Below, piece by piece: positions 40,338-52,700 of a stretch of 64,000 nucleotides of DNA. Positions within the stretch are counted from its first letter, which is position 1, and each line of letters starts with the position of its first letter. A program made the position numbers and the translations under genes. The notes below the pieces were generated by a model. The model did not search any database and was not told the origin of the DNA. It was given only the letters and a program-made list of their open reading frames with translations. This stretch comes from Myxocyprinus asiaticus (taxonomy: Eukaryota; Chordata; Actinopteri; Cypriniformes; Catostomidae): positions 21,934,156 through 21,998,155 of the forward strand of contig NC_059348.1 of the NCBI RefSeq assembly GCF_019703515.2, read 5' to 3'.

Positions 40338-40421
<84 letters not shown>

Positions 40422-42519
40422 ACACACACACACATATATATATATACAGGTGCATCTCAATAAATTAGAATGTCATGGAAAAGTTCATTTATTTCAGTAA
40501 TTCAACTCAAATTGTGAAACTCGTGTATTAAATAAATTCAATGCACACAGACTGAAGTAGTTTAAGTCTTTGGTTCTTTTAATTGTGATGATTTTGGCTC
40601 ACATTTAACAAAAACCCACCAATTCTCTATCTCAAAAAATTAGAATATGGTGACATGCCAATCAGCTAATCAACTCAAAACACCTGCAAAGGTTTCCTGA
40701 GCCTTCAAAATGGTCTCTCAGTTTGGTTCACTAGGCTACACAATCATGGGGAAGACTGCTGATCTGACAGTTGTCCAGAAGACAATCATTGACACCCTTC
40801 ACAAGGAGGGTAAGCCACAAACATTCATTGCCAAAGAAGCTGGCTGTTCACAGAGTGCTGTATCCAAGCATGTTAACAGAAAGTTGAGTGGAAGGAAAAA
40901 GTGTGGAAGAAAAAGATGCACAACCAACCGAGAGAACCGCAGCCTTATGAGGATTGTCAAGCAAAATCGATTCAAGAATTTGGGTGAACTTCACAAGGAA
41001 TGGACTGAGGCTGGGGTCAAGGCTTCAAGAGCCACCACACACAGAAGTGTCAAGGAATTTGGCTACAGTTGTCGTATTCCTCTTGTTAAGCCACTCCTGA
41101 ACCACAGACAATGTCAGAGGCATCTTACCTGGTCTAAGGAGAAGAAGAACTGGACTGTTGCCCAGTGGTCCAAAGTCCTCTTTTCAGATGAGAGCAAGTT
41201 TTGTATTTCATTTGGAAACCAAGGTCCTAGAGTCTGGAGGAAGGGTGGAGAAGCTCATAGCCCAAGTTGCTTGAAGTCCAGTGTTAAGTTTCCACAGTCT
41301 GTGATGATTTGGGGTGCAATGTCATCTGCTGGTGTTGGTCCATTGTGTTTTTTGAAAACCAAAGTCACTGCACCCGTTTACCAAGAAATTTTGGAGCACT
41401 TCATGCTTCCTTCTGCTGACCAGCTTTTTAAAGATGCTGATTTCATTTTTCAGCAGGATTTGGCACCTGCCCACACTGCCAAAAGCACCAAAAGTTGGTT
41501 AAATGACCATGGTGTTGGTGTGCTTGACTGGCCAGCAAACTCACCAGACCTGAACCCCATAGAGAATCTATGGGGTATTGTCAAGAGGAAAATGAGAAAC
41601 AAGAGACCAATAAATGCAGATGAGCTGAAGGCCACTGTCAAAGAAACCTGGGCTTCCATACCACCTCAGCAGTGCCACAAACTGATCACCTCCATGCCTC
41701 AGCTGTACGGCCGTACGCACTGTGCGTACCATGAGCGCTCCGTCTGACCTGAGAAATATTTACTCTCAGAATGTTTCACCAATCATGAAATGTGTCCCAT
41801 ATTTCTGTTGGCTGTTTAAAAGAACTAGCAATGCCCAATTTGCGAATTCTTTTGAGTCGGTTCTTTTCAGTGAACTGGCCAAACATGCTTGCAAAACTGT
41901 CTGAATCGATTCGTAATTCAGTACAATTTGTTCAGAGCGCACTCTCACTGAATCATTTGGACCGGTTTCTCACACAATAAAACAGTATCGGGATATTTAC
42001 GAATACAGAGAACAAACAGTGCTGAATACAGTGTAAATTTACCAACAGTCAACTGAAGCAAAAGGCTGTCTTTTTGAGAGGTAACTTTGAGAAACTTCAG
42101 CTAGTGCTGTGTCATGTGAACAAGGGGCTGTTCAAACTGAACGTGTTTTTGCATCCGCTCGTGCTGTTTTTCAATTGTTTTCCATGTAAAAATTCGCTAG
42201 ATGGATGTCTTTTGACAACTGTGTCACGTTTCACTGTGTTTTTAGCATCTCTCATGGGAGCTCTGCATTTTTAGATGCTGTGTCAAGAAAAACGCGTCTT
42301 GAGATACTTGCGTTCTGCTCTATTCGTTGTGGTGCATTTTGCTTTTTTAGTGCGAAAACGCATCTGTCTGAATGGTTACTGGAAGAAATAGCCAATACAT
42401 GAATGCTACTCATACTCGAGAAAATAAATAAATGCTTATCTCAAAGTCACCAGAATTGAACGCTTTGGTGTTGTTTTTTGCAACAAAGAAATAAATCTCA
42501 TGGGGGAGCATGCCCCGGA

Positions 42520-42566
<47 letters not shown>

Positions 42567-43106
42567 AGGGGTGTAACGGTACACAGAAGTCACGCTTCGG
42601 TACGTACCTTGATTTTGGAGCAGAAGTTTCATTACAGAGACATTTCAGAGACATTAACATTTCGGAAAATTCTATGCTTCCAACTTTGTGGAAACAGTTT
42701 GGGGAAGCCCTTTTCTGTTTCAGCATGACTGTGCCCCATTGCACAAAACAAGGTCTATAAAGGCATGGTTGGATGAGTTTGGTGTGGAAGAACTTGACTG
42801 GCCCACACAGAGCCCTGACCTCAACCCTATCGAACACCTTTGGGATGCACTAGAACGGAGATTGCGAGCCAGGCCCTCTCGTCCAACATCAGTGTCTGAC
42901 CTCACAAATGCTCTTCTGGAAGAATGGGCAAAAATTCCAACAGACACACTCCAAAATCTTGTAGAAAGCCTTCCCAGAAGAGTGGAAGCTGTTATAGCTG
43001 CAAAGGTGGGACCAACTCGATATTAATGCCTATGGATTTAGAATTGGTTGTCATAAAAGCTCCTGTAGGTGTAATGTGTAGGTGTCCCGATACTTTTGTC
43101 CATATA

Positions 43107-43155
<49 letters not shown>

Positions 43156-46100
43156 CACACTGTATATATAGTTGAAGTCAGAAGTTTACATACACCTTAG
43201 CCAAATACATTTAAACTCAGTTTTTCATAATTCCTGACATTTAATCCTAGAAAACTTTCCCTGTCTTAGGTCAGTTAGGATCACTACTTTATTTGAAGAA
43301 CGTAAAATGTCAGAATAATAGTAGAGAGAATGACTTATTTCAGCTTTTATTTCTTTCATCGCATTCCCAGTGGGTCAAAAGTTTACATACAATTTGTTAT
43401 TATTTGGTAGCATTGCTTTTAAATTGTTTAACTTGGGTCAAACATTTTGGGAGACCACAAGATTCTCACAATAAGTTGCTGAAATTTTGGCCCATTCCTC
43501 CAGACAGAACTGGTGTAACTGAGTCAGGTTTGTAGGCCTCCTTGTTCACACACACTTTTTCAGTTCTGCCCACAAAATTTCCATCGGATTGAGGTCAGGG
43601 CTTTGTGATGGCCACTCCAATACCTTGACTTTGTTGTCCTTAAGCCATTTTGACACAACTTTGGAGGTATGATTGGGGTCATTGTCCATCTGGAAGACCC
43701 ATTTGTGACCGAGCTTTAACTTCCTGGCTGATGTCTTGAGATGTTGCTTCAATATATCCACATAATTTTCCTTCCTCACGATGCTATCTATTTTGTGAAG
43801 TGCACCAGTCCCTCCTGCAGCAAAGCACCACCACAAAATGAAGCTGCCACCCCCATGCTTCACGGTTAGATGGTTTTCTTCGGCTTGCAAGCCTGACCCT
43901 TTTTCCTCCAAACATAACCATGGTCATTATGGCCAAACAGTTCAATTTTTGTTTCATCAGACCAAAGGAAATTTTTCCAAAATGTAAGATCTTTGTCCCT
44001 ATGTGTGGGTTTTGGAGCAGTGGCTTCTTCCTTGCTGAGCAGCCTTTCAGGTTATTTTGATATTGGGCTCATTTTAATGTGGATATAGATACTTGTCTAC
44101 CTGTTTCCTCCAGCATCTTCACAAGGTCCTTTGCTATTGTTCTGGGATTGATTTGCACTTTTTGCACCAAACTATGTTCATCTCAAGGAGACAGAATGCG
44201 TATCTTTCCTGAGCGGTATGATGGCTGCCTGGTCCCATGGTGTTTATACTTGCGTACTATTGTTTGTTCAGATGAACATGGTACCTTCAGGTGTTTGGAA
44301 ATTGCCAAAACTATAGTTTGCTAATATGAAATCTGTGGTGTGGTTAAAAAATTAGTTTTAATGACTTCAACCTAAGTGTGTGTTCTGATGTATGTATATA
44401 TATCTATATATATATACATACACACACCGATCAGCCACAACATTAAAACCACCTGCCTAATATCGTGTAGGTCCCCATCGTGCCGCCAAAACAGCTGTGA
44501 CCTATTGAGGCATGGACTCCAGAAGACCTCTGAAGGTATCCTGTGGTATCTGGCACCAAGACATTAGCAGCAGATCCTTTAAGTCATGTAAGCTGCGAAG
44601 TGGGGCCTCCATGGACTGGAATTGTTGGTTCAGCACATCCCATAGATGCTCAACTGGATTGAGATCTGGAGAATTTGGAGGCCAAGTCAACACCTTGAAC
44701 TCTTTGTCATGTTCCTCAAACCATTCCTTTTTTTTTGCTGTGTGGCAGGGCGCATTATCCTGCTGAAAGAGGCCACTGCCATCAGGGAATACCATTGCCA
44801 TGGAGGGGTGTACATGGTCTGCAACAATCTTTAGGTAGGTGGTACATGTCAAAGTAACATCCACATGAATGCCAGGACCCAAGGTTTCCCAGCAGAACAC
44901 TGCCCAGAGCATCACACTGCCTCCGCTGGCCTGCATTCTTCCAATGGTGCATCCTGTTGCCACCTCTTCCCCAGGTAAATGACCCACACGCACCCAGCCG
45001 TTCACATGATCTAAAAGAAAATGTGATTCATCAGACCAGGCCACCTACTTCCATTGCTCTATGGTCCAGTTCTGACGCTCACTGCCCATTGTAGGCGCGG
45101 GTCAGCGTGGGCACTCTGACTGGTCTGCGGCTACGCAGCCCCATACGGTGCAAGCTGCGATGCACTGTGTTCTGACACCTTTCTATCATGGCCAGCATTA
45201 AGTTTTTCAGCAATTTGTGCTACAGTAGCTCTTCTGTGGGATCGGACCAGACAGGCTAACCTTTGCTCCCCACGCCCATCAATGAGCCTTGGGCGCCCAT
45301 GACCCTGACGACGATTCACCGGTTGTCCTTCCTTACACTTGCCCAATTTTCCTGCTTATCCCCTCATCCCCATCCATTTTAATTGTATGGAACAGAGCAG
45401 CTTGGACTTTCTCCTAAACTTCTGCTTTTGTGTTTCACAGGTTTGGAGTAAGTAATTGATGCCAAAAATTTTTAAAGTACATTTTGTTTTATGTGATATG
45501 CATGTATTGTATGTGTGTGAGGGAAAGAGAGACAAAATTCGTGTTTCTACATCCTTATGGTATTTTATTAACAAAGTTTGGGAGGAGCAAGTTCATTTAG
45601 TTCATCTGTCAGTGGATCACCAGCTTTCTGACGGACAGGCAGCAGCTAGTGAGACAGGGGAAATTCACTTCCAGCACATGTACAATCAGCACTGGTGCCC
45701 CCCAGGGATGTGTGCTCTCCCCACTAATCTTCTCCCTGTATACCAATGACTGCACCACCAAGGACCCCTCTGTAAAGCTCCTGAAGTCTAAAGATGACAC
45801 TACTGTCATCGGCTTCATCCAAGATGACGATGAGTCTGTAAACACAAGGGAGGTTGAATGACTGGCTCACTGGTGCAGTCAAAACAACCTGGAGCTGAAC
45901 ACGCTCAAAACAGTGGAGATTAGGAGGAACACCCCAACACTGACCCCTCTCACCATTCTAAACAGCACTGTGGCAGCAATGGAGTCATTCAGGTTCCTGG
46001 GCACTATCATCTCACAGGACTTGAAGTGGGAGACCCACATCGACCCAACAGAGGTTGTACCTCCTTCGCCAGCTGAGGAAGTTCAACCTGCCACAGGCGC

Positions 46101-46698
46101 TGCTGATACAGTTCTACTCAGCAGTCATTGAGTCTGTCCTCTGCACTTCAATCACTGTCTGGTTTGGTGCAGCTACGAAATCGGACATCAGAAGACTACA
46201 AAGGACAGTTCGGACTGCTATGAGGATTATTGGTTGCCACCTGCCCTCCCTTCAAGAACTGAACACTTCCAGAGTGAGGAAAAGGGATGGAAAAATCCCT
46301 CTGGACCCCACACACCCAGCCCACTACCTTTTTGAACTGTTGCCTTTTGGATGGCACTACAGAACACCGAGCACCAGAACCGTCAGGCACAGGAACAGTT
46401 TTTTCCCTCAGGCTATCCATCTCATGAACAGTTAAAACTGCGCCACTGGGGGCCTGGGTAGCTTTGCATTGAGGCGAGTCACTATGCCACCACGAGTATT
46501 TAGAGTGCATCGGGAATTGGGCATTCCAAATTGGGAACAACATTTTTGTTTTTTTAAACGCACCATTGAGCAATAATTATGTGCAACATACAGCTTAGTC
46601 TATTTATATTTATCCAACATACCATACCTCTTCTGCCGTACATTCCCTTGCATCTGTATATAACAGATTTGTATTTGTATATATATAGTCTTATTGTG

Positions 46699-46769
<71 letters not shown>

Positions 46770-49700
46770 TTATATTTTCTATTCACTTTTTAAGTGAATT
46801 TCTATTCACTTGTTGCTGTATTGTTTGTGCACTGGAAGCTTCTGTCACCAAGACAAATTCCTTGTATGTGTAAGCATACTTTGAAATAAAGCTAATTCTG
46901 ATTCTGATTTAATCTGACCAATCACACAGCCAGAATGAGAGTACATAACAGCTGCTTACCTCTACATAGCATTAAGAGTTTCCAGCATCCCACCACCTCC
47001 CCATCTCCTCCTTTCTATTCCATCAATACTAAAACATTCTGGGGGGCATTCGAGCTCAGGTCAAGTCTCGAGCCTCAAGCCCTCCGCCAGGGAGAGAAAG
47101 CCACATATGTTTACGCTATCCTAACTGCAGGATTACATTAACTTGCAAACTACTGAATTGTACATATGGTGAAGCATGTATTGTATGTGTGTGAGGGAAA
47201 GAGAGACAAAATTTGTGTTTCTGCCTCCTTTTGTACATATGGTGATAAGCTGAAATATCACACATTGTATGAGTGTGTGACTCAGAGGAGAAGTGTATGT
47301 GTACATATGGTGGAGAATACACAGAGCTCTGGCAGACTCAATGATAGTGTGTGTCTACATATGGTGTAAGTTGTGTTACCTGGTGTCTGGTAGTTGAGTC
47401 TCCTCAATTCAACTGGATCAGATGAGTTGGCCAGAAGACAATCCTTCACACCACCTGAATGATCATCTTTAGGTAGGGGGGATGCCCTCTTCCTGTAACA
47501 GCAAAATGAATCCAGCGTGAGTGCACCTATTGATTTACTCAGACCACACCAGCCCCACCAATAGAGGATGGCCTTAAGATTCAAAAGAGGAAAAACAAGT
47601 AATAAACAAGAAAAACAATGAAATTTTTTCCATTTATAATGTAATGTTTTTTGTGCTAATTTTCCATGACCACTTTCCACCGTCTCTCTGGCCCTTAGAA
47701 ATAAACAGTCAATTTGTTGGTGCTGTGCCTTTAAGAAATGTCCCCTTTGCATGTGACAACAATGCTGATCATTGTGCTACTGTACCACTTGCAAAGCTGC
47801 ATAACATACATGGGTGTTTCTTAAACTTTGGGCAGTTTAGCACTGTGGACTTCCAAAAAGTAAAGTCTTGTTTAAACATTTTCCCACCACTCTCACAATT
47901 TTGTATTAATTTGTCCACTAACAATGTCCAAAACCACAAGAGATTTGTATTTTTTTCTGAAAGTCATAAAAATTCCTACTGCAGTGTCATTTCCAACACA
48001 TCTCAAATTCTATTATGTGTTTAATAGAATTCCATGGTGGAAATGACAGTGACGGAAATTACATTTTTAGCATTTTTGAAATAACATGCCAGACTCCTTT
48101 GTCTTGCTAAGGCTAATTTTATAGCTAGCCTTTTATCTATCGTAAATACACTAAATTAAACAACATTCTCACACTAATTGTGTAATTTGGCAAAAATACA
48201 GCTTGATAAGAATTTATGTCAGATGAAAATTTTGTGCTCAAAATTGATATTTATCTTGATTTTCCTTTGTTTTCTTTAAACATCATTTGTATCATTTTTC
48301 ATCTCAAGCACGCTCCTCACTGACACTTTTGCCAACTTGATTAACAAGGACACTGACTTTTGTAAATACTTTATTAAGGACAAAATTATTTGGTGTGGTG
48401 GAAATTACACCACAACTGTGGGACAGTTGTAATTAAAATAAATTATATATATATATACATATACACACACACACACTGGTGGCCAAAAGTTTGGAATAAT
48501 GTACAGATTTTGTTCTTATGGAAAGAAATTGATACTTTTATTCACCAAAGTGGCATTCAACTGATCACAATGTATAGTCAGGACATTAATAATGTGAAAA
48601 ATTACGATTACAATTTGAAAAAAAAATTTAAACTTCTTAAACTACTTCAAAGAGTTCTCATCAAAAAATCCTCCACCTGGAGCAATGACAGCTTTGCAGA
48701 TCCTTGGCATTCTAGCTGTCAATTTGTCCAGATACTCAGGTGACATTTCACCCCACGCTTCCTGTAGCACTTGCCATAGATGTGGCTGTCTTGTTGGGCA
48801 CTTCTCATGCACCTTACAGTCTAGCTGATCCCACAAAAGCTCAATGGGTTTAAGATCGATAACACCCTTTTCCAATTATCTGTTGTCCAATGTCTGTGTT
48901 TCTTTGCCCATTGTAACCTTTTTTGTTTGTTTGTTTTTCTGTTTCAAAAGTGGCTTTTTCTTTGCAATTCTTCCCATAAGGCCTGCACCCCTGAGTCTCC
49001 TCTTTACTGTTGTACATGAAACTGGTGTTGAGCGGGTAGAATTCAATGAAGCTGTCAGCTGAGGACATGTGAGGCATCTATTTCTCAAACTAGAGACTCT
49101 GATGTACTTATCCTCTTGTTTAGTTGTACATCTGGCCTTCCATATCTCTTTCTGTGCTTGTTAGAGACAGTTGTCCTTTGTCTTTGAAGACTGTAGTGTA
49201 CACCTTTGTATGAAAACTTGAAATATTGTATAGCCTTGATTCCTCAAAACAATGATTGATGAGTTTCTAGAGAAAGCTGTTTCTTTTATGCCATTTTTGA
49301 CCTAATATTTACCTTAAGACATGCCGGTCTATTGCATACTGTGGCAACTCAAAAACAAACACAATGTTAAGCTTCATTTAACAAACCAAATAGCTTTCAA
49401 CTGTGTTTGATATAATGGCAATTGATTTTCTAGTACCACATTAGCAATTTAGCATGATTACTCAAGGATAAGGTGTGGAGTGATGGCTACAGGAAATGGG
49501 GCCTGTCTAGATTTGATCAAAAATGACTTTTTTCAAATAGTGATGGTGCTGTTTTTTACATCAGTAATGTCCTGACTATACTTTGTGATCAGTTGAATGC
49601 CACTTTGGTGAATTAAAGTACCAATTTCCTTCCGAAACAGCAAAATCTGTACATTATTCCAAACTTTTGGCTGCCAGTGTGTATATATACACACACACAC

Positions 49701-52700
49701 ACTGTATATCAATTTCCCATAATAAGTATTGAAATGTTTTAGGTTTATCATAAAATGTTTCCAAATCAATTTTATTGAGAACAAAAAGAAAAAAAGTTGA
49801 AATCTGTTCATTTTAATAAAAATCAACCCCTGGGACATTCAAGTGCCTGAAGTTGAAGAAACATCCACATACAAAATAATTGGCCCAGAAATGTGTCGCT
49901 TAAAATTTTATTGGCCTGGCATCACAAAGTTGCGTTAGTACAGATTTGGCCCAGTTTTGCATTTAGCTTCAATAAATGCTCTTTTTCACCTATAAGGATG
50001 TTTTGAGTTCTGAAAGTTACAGTATTTTATTTTTTCACAATACATTGAGCTCATTTATCTCAAAAGATCAATTATTCCTCATGATATGACCCCATTAAAG
50101 GTTCAGATTTTGGAAAACATTATTTTCCTTTAGAATATGAAGGGGTTAGAGAGATTTGAAACAGAAACCAAATACAAGTGTGTTTGTTCAATGTCTCGCT
50201 CAAATCTGTGTGCTAGCTCACAAAATATTCAGCGTGCGATGCTCATGGTTTGTGGGGAAAACAAGGCAACTAGGTAATTAGCACATCAGCTGGATGGCAC
50301 AACACTGGGTAATTACGCCACTGTAACACCTGCACTCCTAAGTGCACTCTTCCAGCAGGTAAAGCTGCCGTGTGGTAACACACACAGAGAGACGAAGAAC
50401 ATCTGTCTGTGGAAACCCATCCTCAGACACACATACACACACATTTACACAAATCCCTAACCAAAATGTGAGTGCCATATGCAAGGGAAATTTCACATCT
50501 CACTGCACTCCATTTGTAAGGTTCTGAGCATAGATTAGGCGGACAGCCGTTTTAAAGTCCGGTTGAAGAGCTCAAACGTGACTGACACTGGAGAGGAGGG
50601 TAGCACCAAAGGGTCTTCGGCATATGCTTTTTAATGATGCCATGTGTACAGAATTACTAATCACCAAGGACTTATCTTTTTTCAGAGCCCTATATTGTAT
50701 GTACTGTAGGCCTCAGCACACTTCAGTTATTCAGAGTTAATATACAGTGGCCTCAAATAGTATTTGGACACTTTTTGACAATGAAGTCACAATTAAAAAG
50801 ATATGAACTGCATTGCATTAGATCCTCTCAAGTTCACACATGTGTTCCAGCAGAGTTACCACAGGTGAAGTGTATCAGTATGGACATGCTACACAAAGTG
50901 TCCAAATATTTATTTCACTCTATAATCTGAAACCTAAAAAAATTCTTTTTGTGAAATGTTTTGCTTGAAAAGTGTGTTTGTGCTATATTTCTTTAAAAAC
51001 AAAAAGCCACTTGGTTTGATATTTTGTGAAATGACATTCATACATTTTTAAGTGCGGTTAAAGTGTCCAAATACTTTTTGGGTCCGCTGTATATACCACA
51101 GGCTAAATGGAGCCATTTGTATAGGGCTCAGAATTTAATGACAAATGGAGATAACAGAAAATGGGCATTTTGCTCTGAGAGAAAGAGTGAGAGTGACATT
51201 TTGGAAATTAATGAGGAAGAATGGAGGAAGAAAAGAAAAAAGAATCACAGAATGGTTACACTGAGGGGAACATTTCTATTTCAGCTGCCGTCGGGCTGGC
51301 ATTTCCTTTACAATGGGCCATTCAGGGCTCAGGTGTGACAGCAGAAAAGCTGACTGCACACGCTCACTCTGAGTGACCTTCAGGAGGAGGTGAAGGATCA
51401 ACACGAACAGAATCAACACAGCACTGCAGAAAAACCCAAAATAAAACATCACAATCACAACGACCAGCAATGAACATGAAGCATGCACCACTGTGACAGT
51501 CCAAAGGACTAAAGCTTTCAAGGACAACAGGGTGTGAGTGTGAGCTACTGTCAGTCTGTATTCAGAAGGGGAATTTTAGGGAACAACTTATTTTGGATGA
51601 AGTGAAATGAAAGTCATTCAAATCAAGATGCTAATGTTGAGTGTCCGGCCACACCTGCAGACCCTGCAGCCTGTGAAAAGACACTTCTGAAATGATAAAC
51701 CATGATAAACAGACACCTGTTAATGATTTGATTGTACCTACCTTTCCTGTTTGCTGCGTTTGTATGGAGCGAAAAAAGGAAGAAACATGCATGATTAGAG
51801 GCTGGTCAAAACCCAGAGATCCAAATGAACTAACCTTTTCAATTGTCAATTCAATCAATTCTATAATGGAGTGAAACCTATGGCGTCATTTTTTATCTCA
51901 CCAGAACTTGAATTTGAAAAAGCCTCCGAATTCATGATCTTGAAAAAAGACTGGGTGTAATTTGATGTTATCGAAACATTTTGCTGTTAATGTTTAATAT
52001 TTGAAAATATTTTGTGTGAATTCACCTAAAAAAAAATTCAGGTTGTGAAATTCAAGTTTTTATTATTCAAGTGGTGGATATCAGGTCGTGAAATTCAGGT
52101 CTCAATATTCAGGATGTTGAATACGATTTGAGAAATTTAGGTGGCAAAATTCGAGGACGACATCCGGGAATGCAAAGAAGAGCAAACGAACGTCGATGTA
52201 ATCCATCTCTCTCTTGGACAATCGCAAAGCGATGGAAACAGCTCAAAAGTTATTTTAAATGAATTAATGAATATATACAGTATATTATACATACAGCATA
52301 TAGTAGTAAATATATATAGCCTACATTTTTAATAATGTGCAAAACATCTTTTCTTTACTCCTTGGCAATTCACATTGAACGAATCTGCTGAAAAGGCCAT
52401 TAAAATTATTCACATGCACGCGTACATGACCAGATAACACGATCCCCAGTTGATCCATAACACCGGCCAATCTCAGCGAACATCACAGTAAACATGTCTC
52501 ATTTAGAAGTTTCAAATGTTTTTGTGTTTTTTTTTTTTACCCAATTTGGAATGCCAAATTCCCAGTGCGCTTTTAAGTCCTCGTGGTCGTGTAGTGATTC
52601 GCCTCAATCCGGGTGGCGGAGGATGAGTCCCAGTTGCCTCCGCGTCTGAGACCATCAACCCGTGCATCTTATCACGTGGCTTGTTGAGCACATTGCCACG

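Larger units (their letters stand above)
45600..46908 (+). mobile_element. Rex/CR1-type LINE, 5'-truncated, with nested SINE and TA expansion
   Basis: Reverse transcriptase C-terminal part (45600-46435), then a 3' UTR ending AAATAAAGCTAATTCTGATT with a short ATTCTG repeat tail. A deleted SINE (46448-46540) and a TA array (46706-46768) interrupt the UTR. Confidence 0.82.

Noticed and set aside
44079..44324. 81-codon plus-strand frame
   Set aside because: Antisense of the decayed Sleeping Beauty-type transposase.
51063..51338. 91-codon plus-strand frame in the intron
   Set aside because: It begins inside a MITE end and has no recognisable domain or splice signals.
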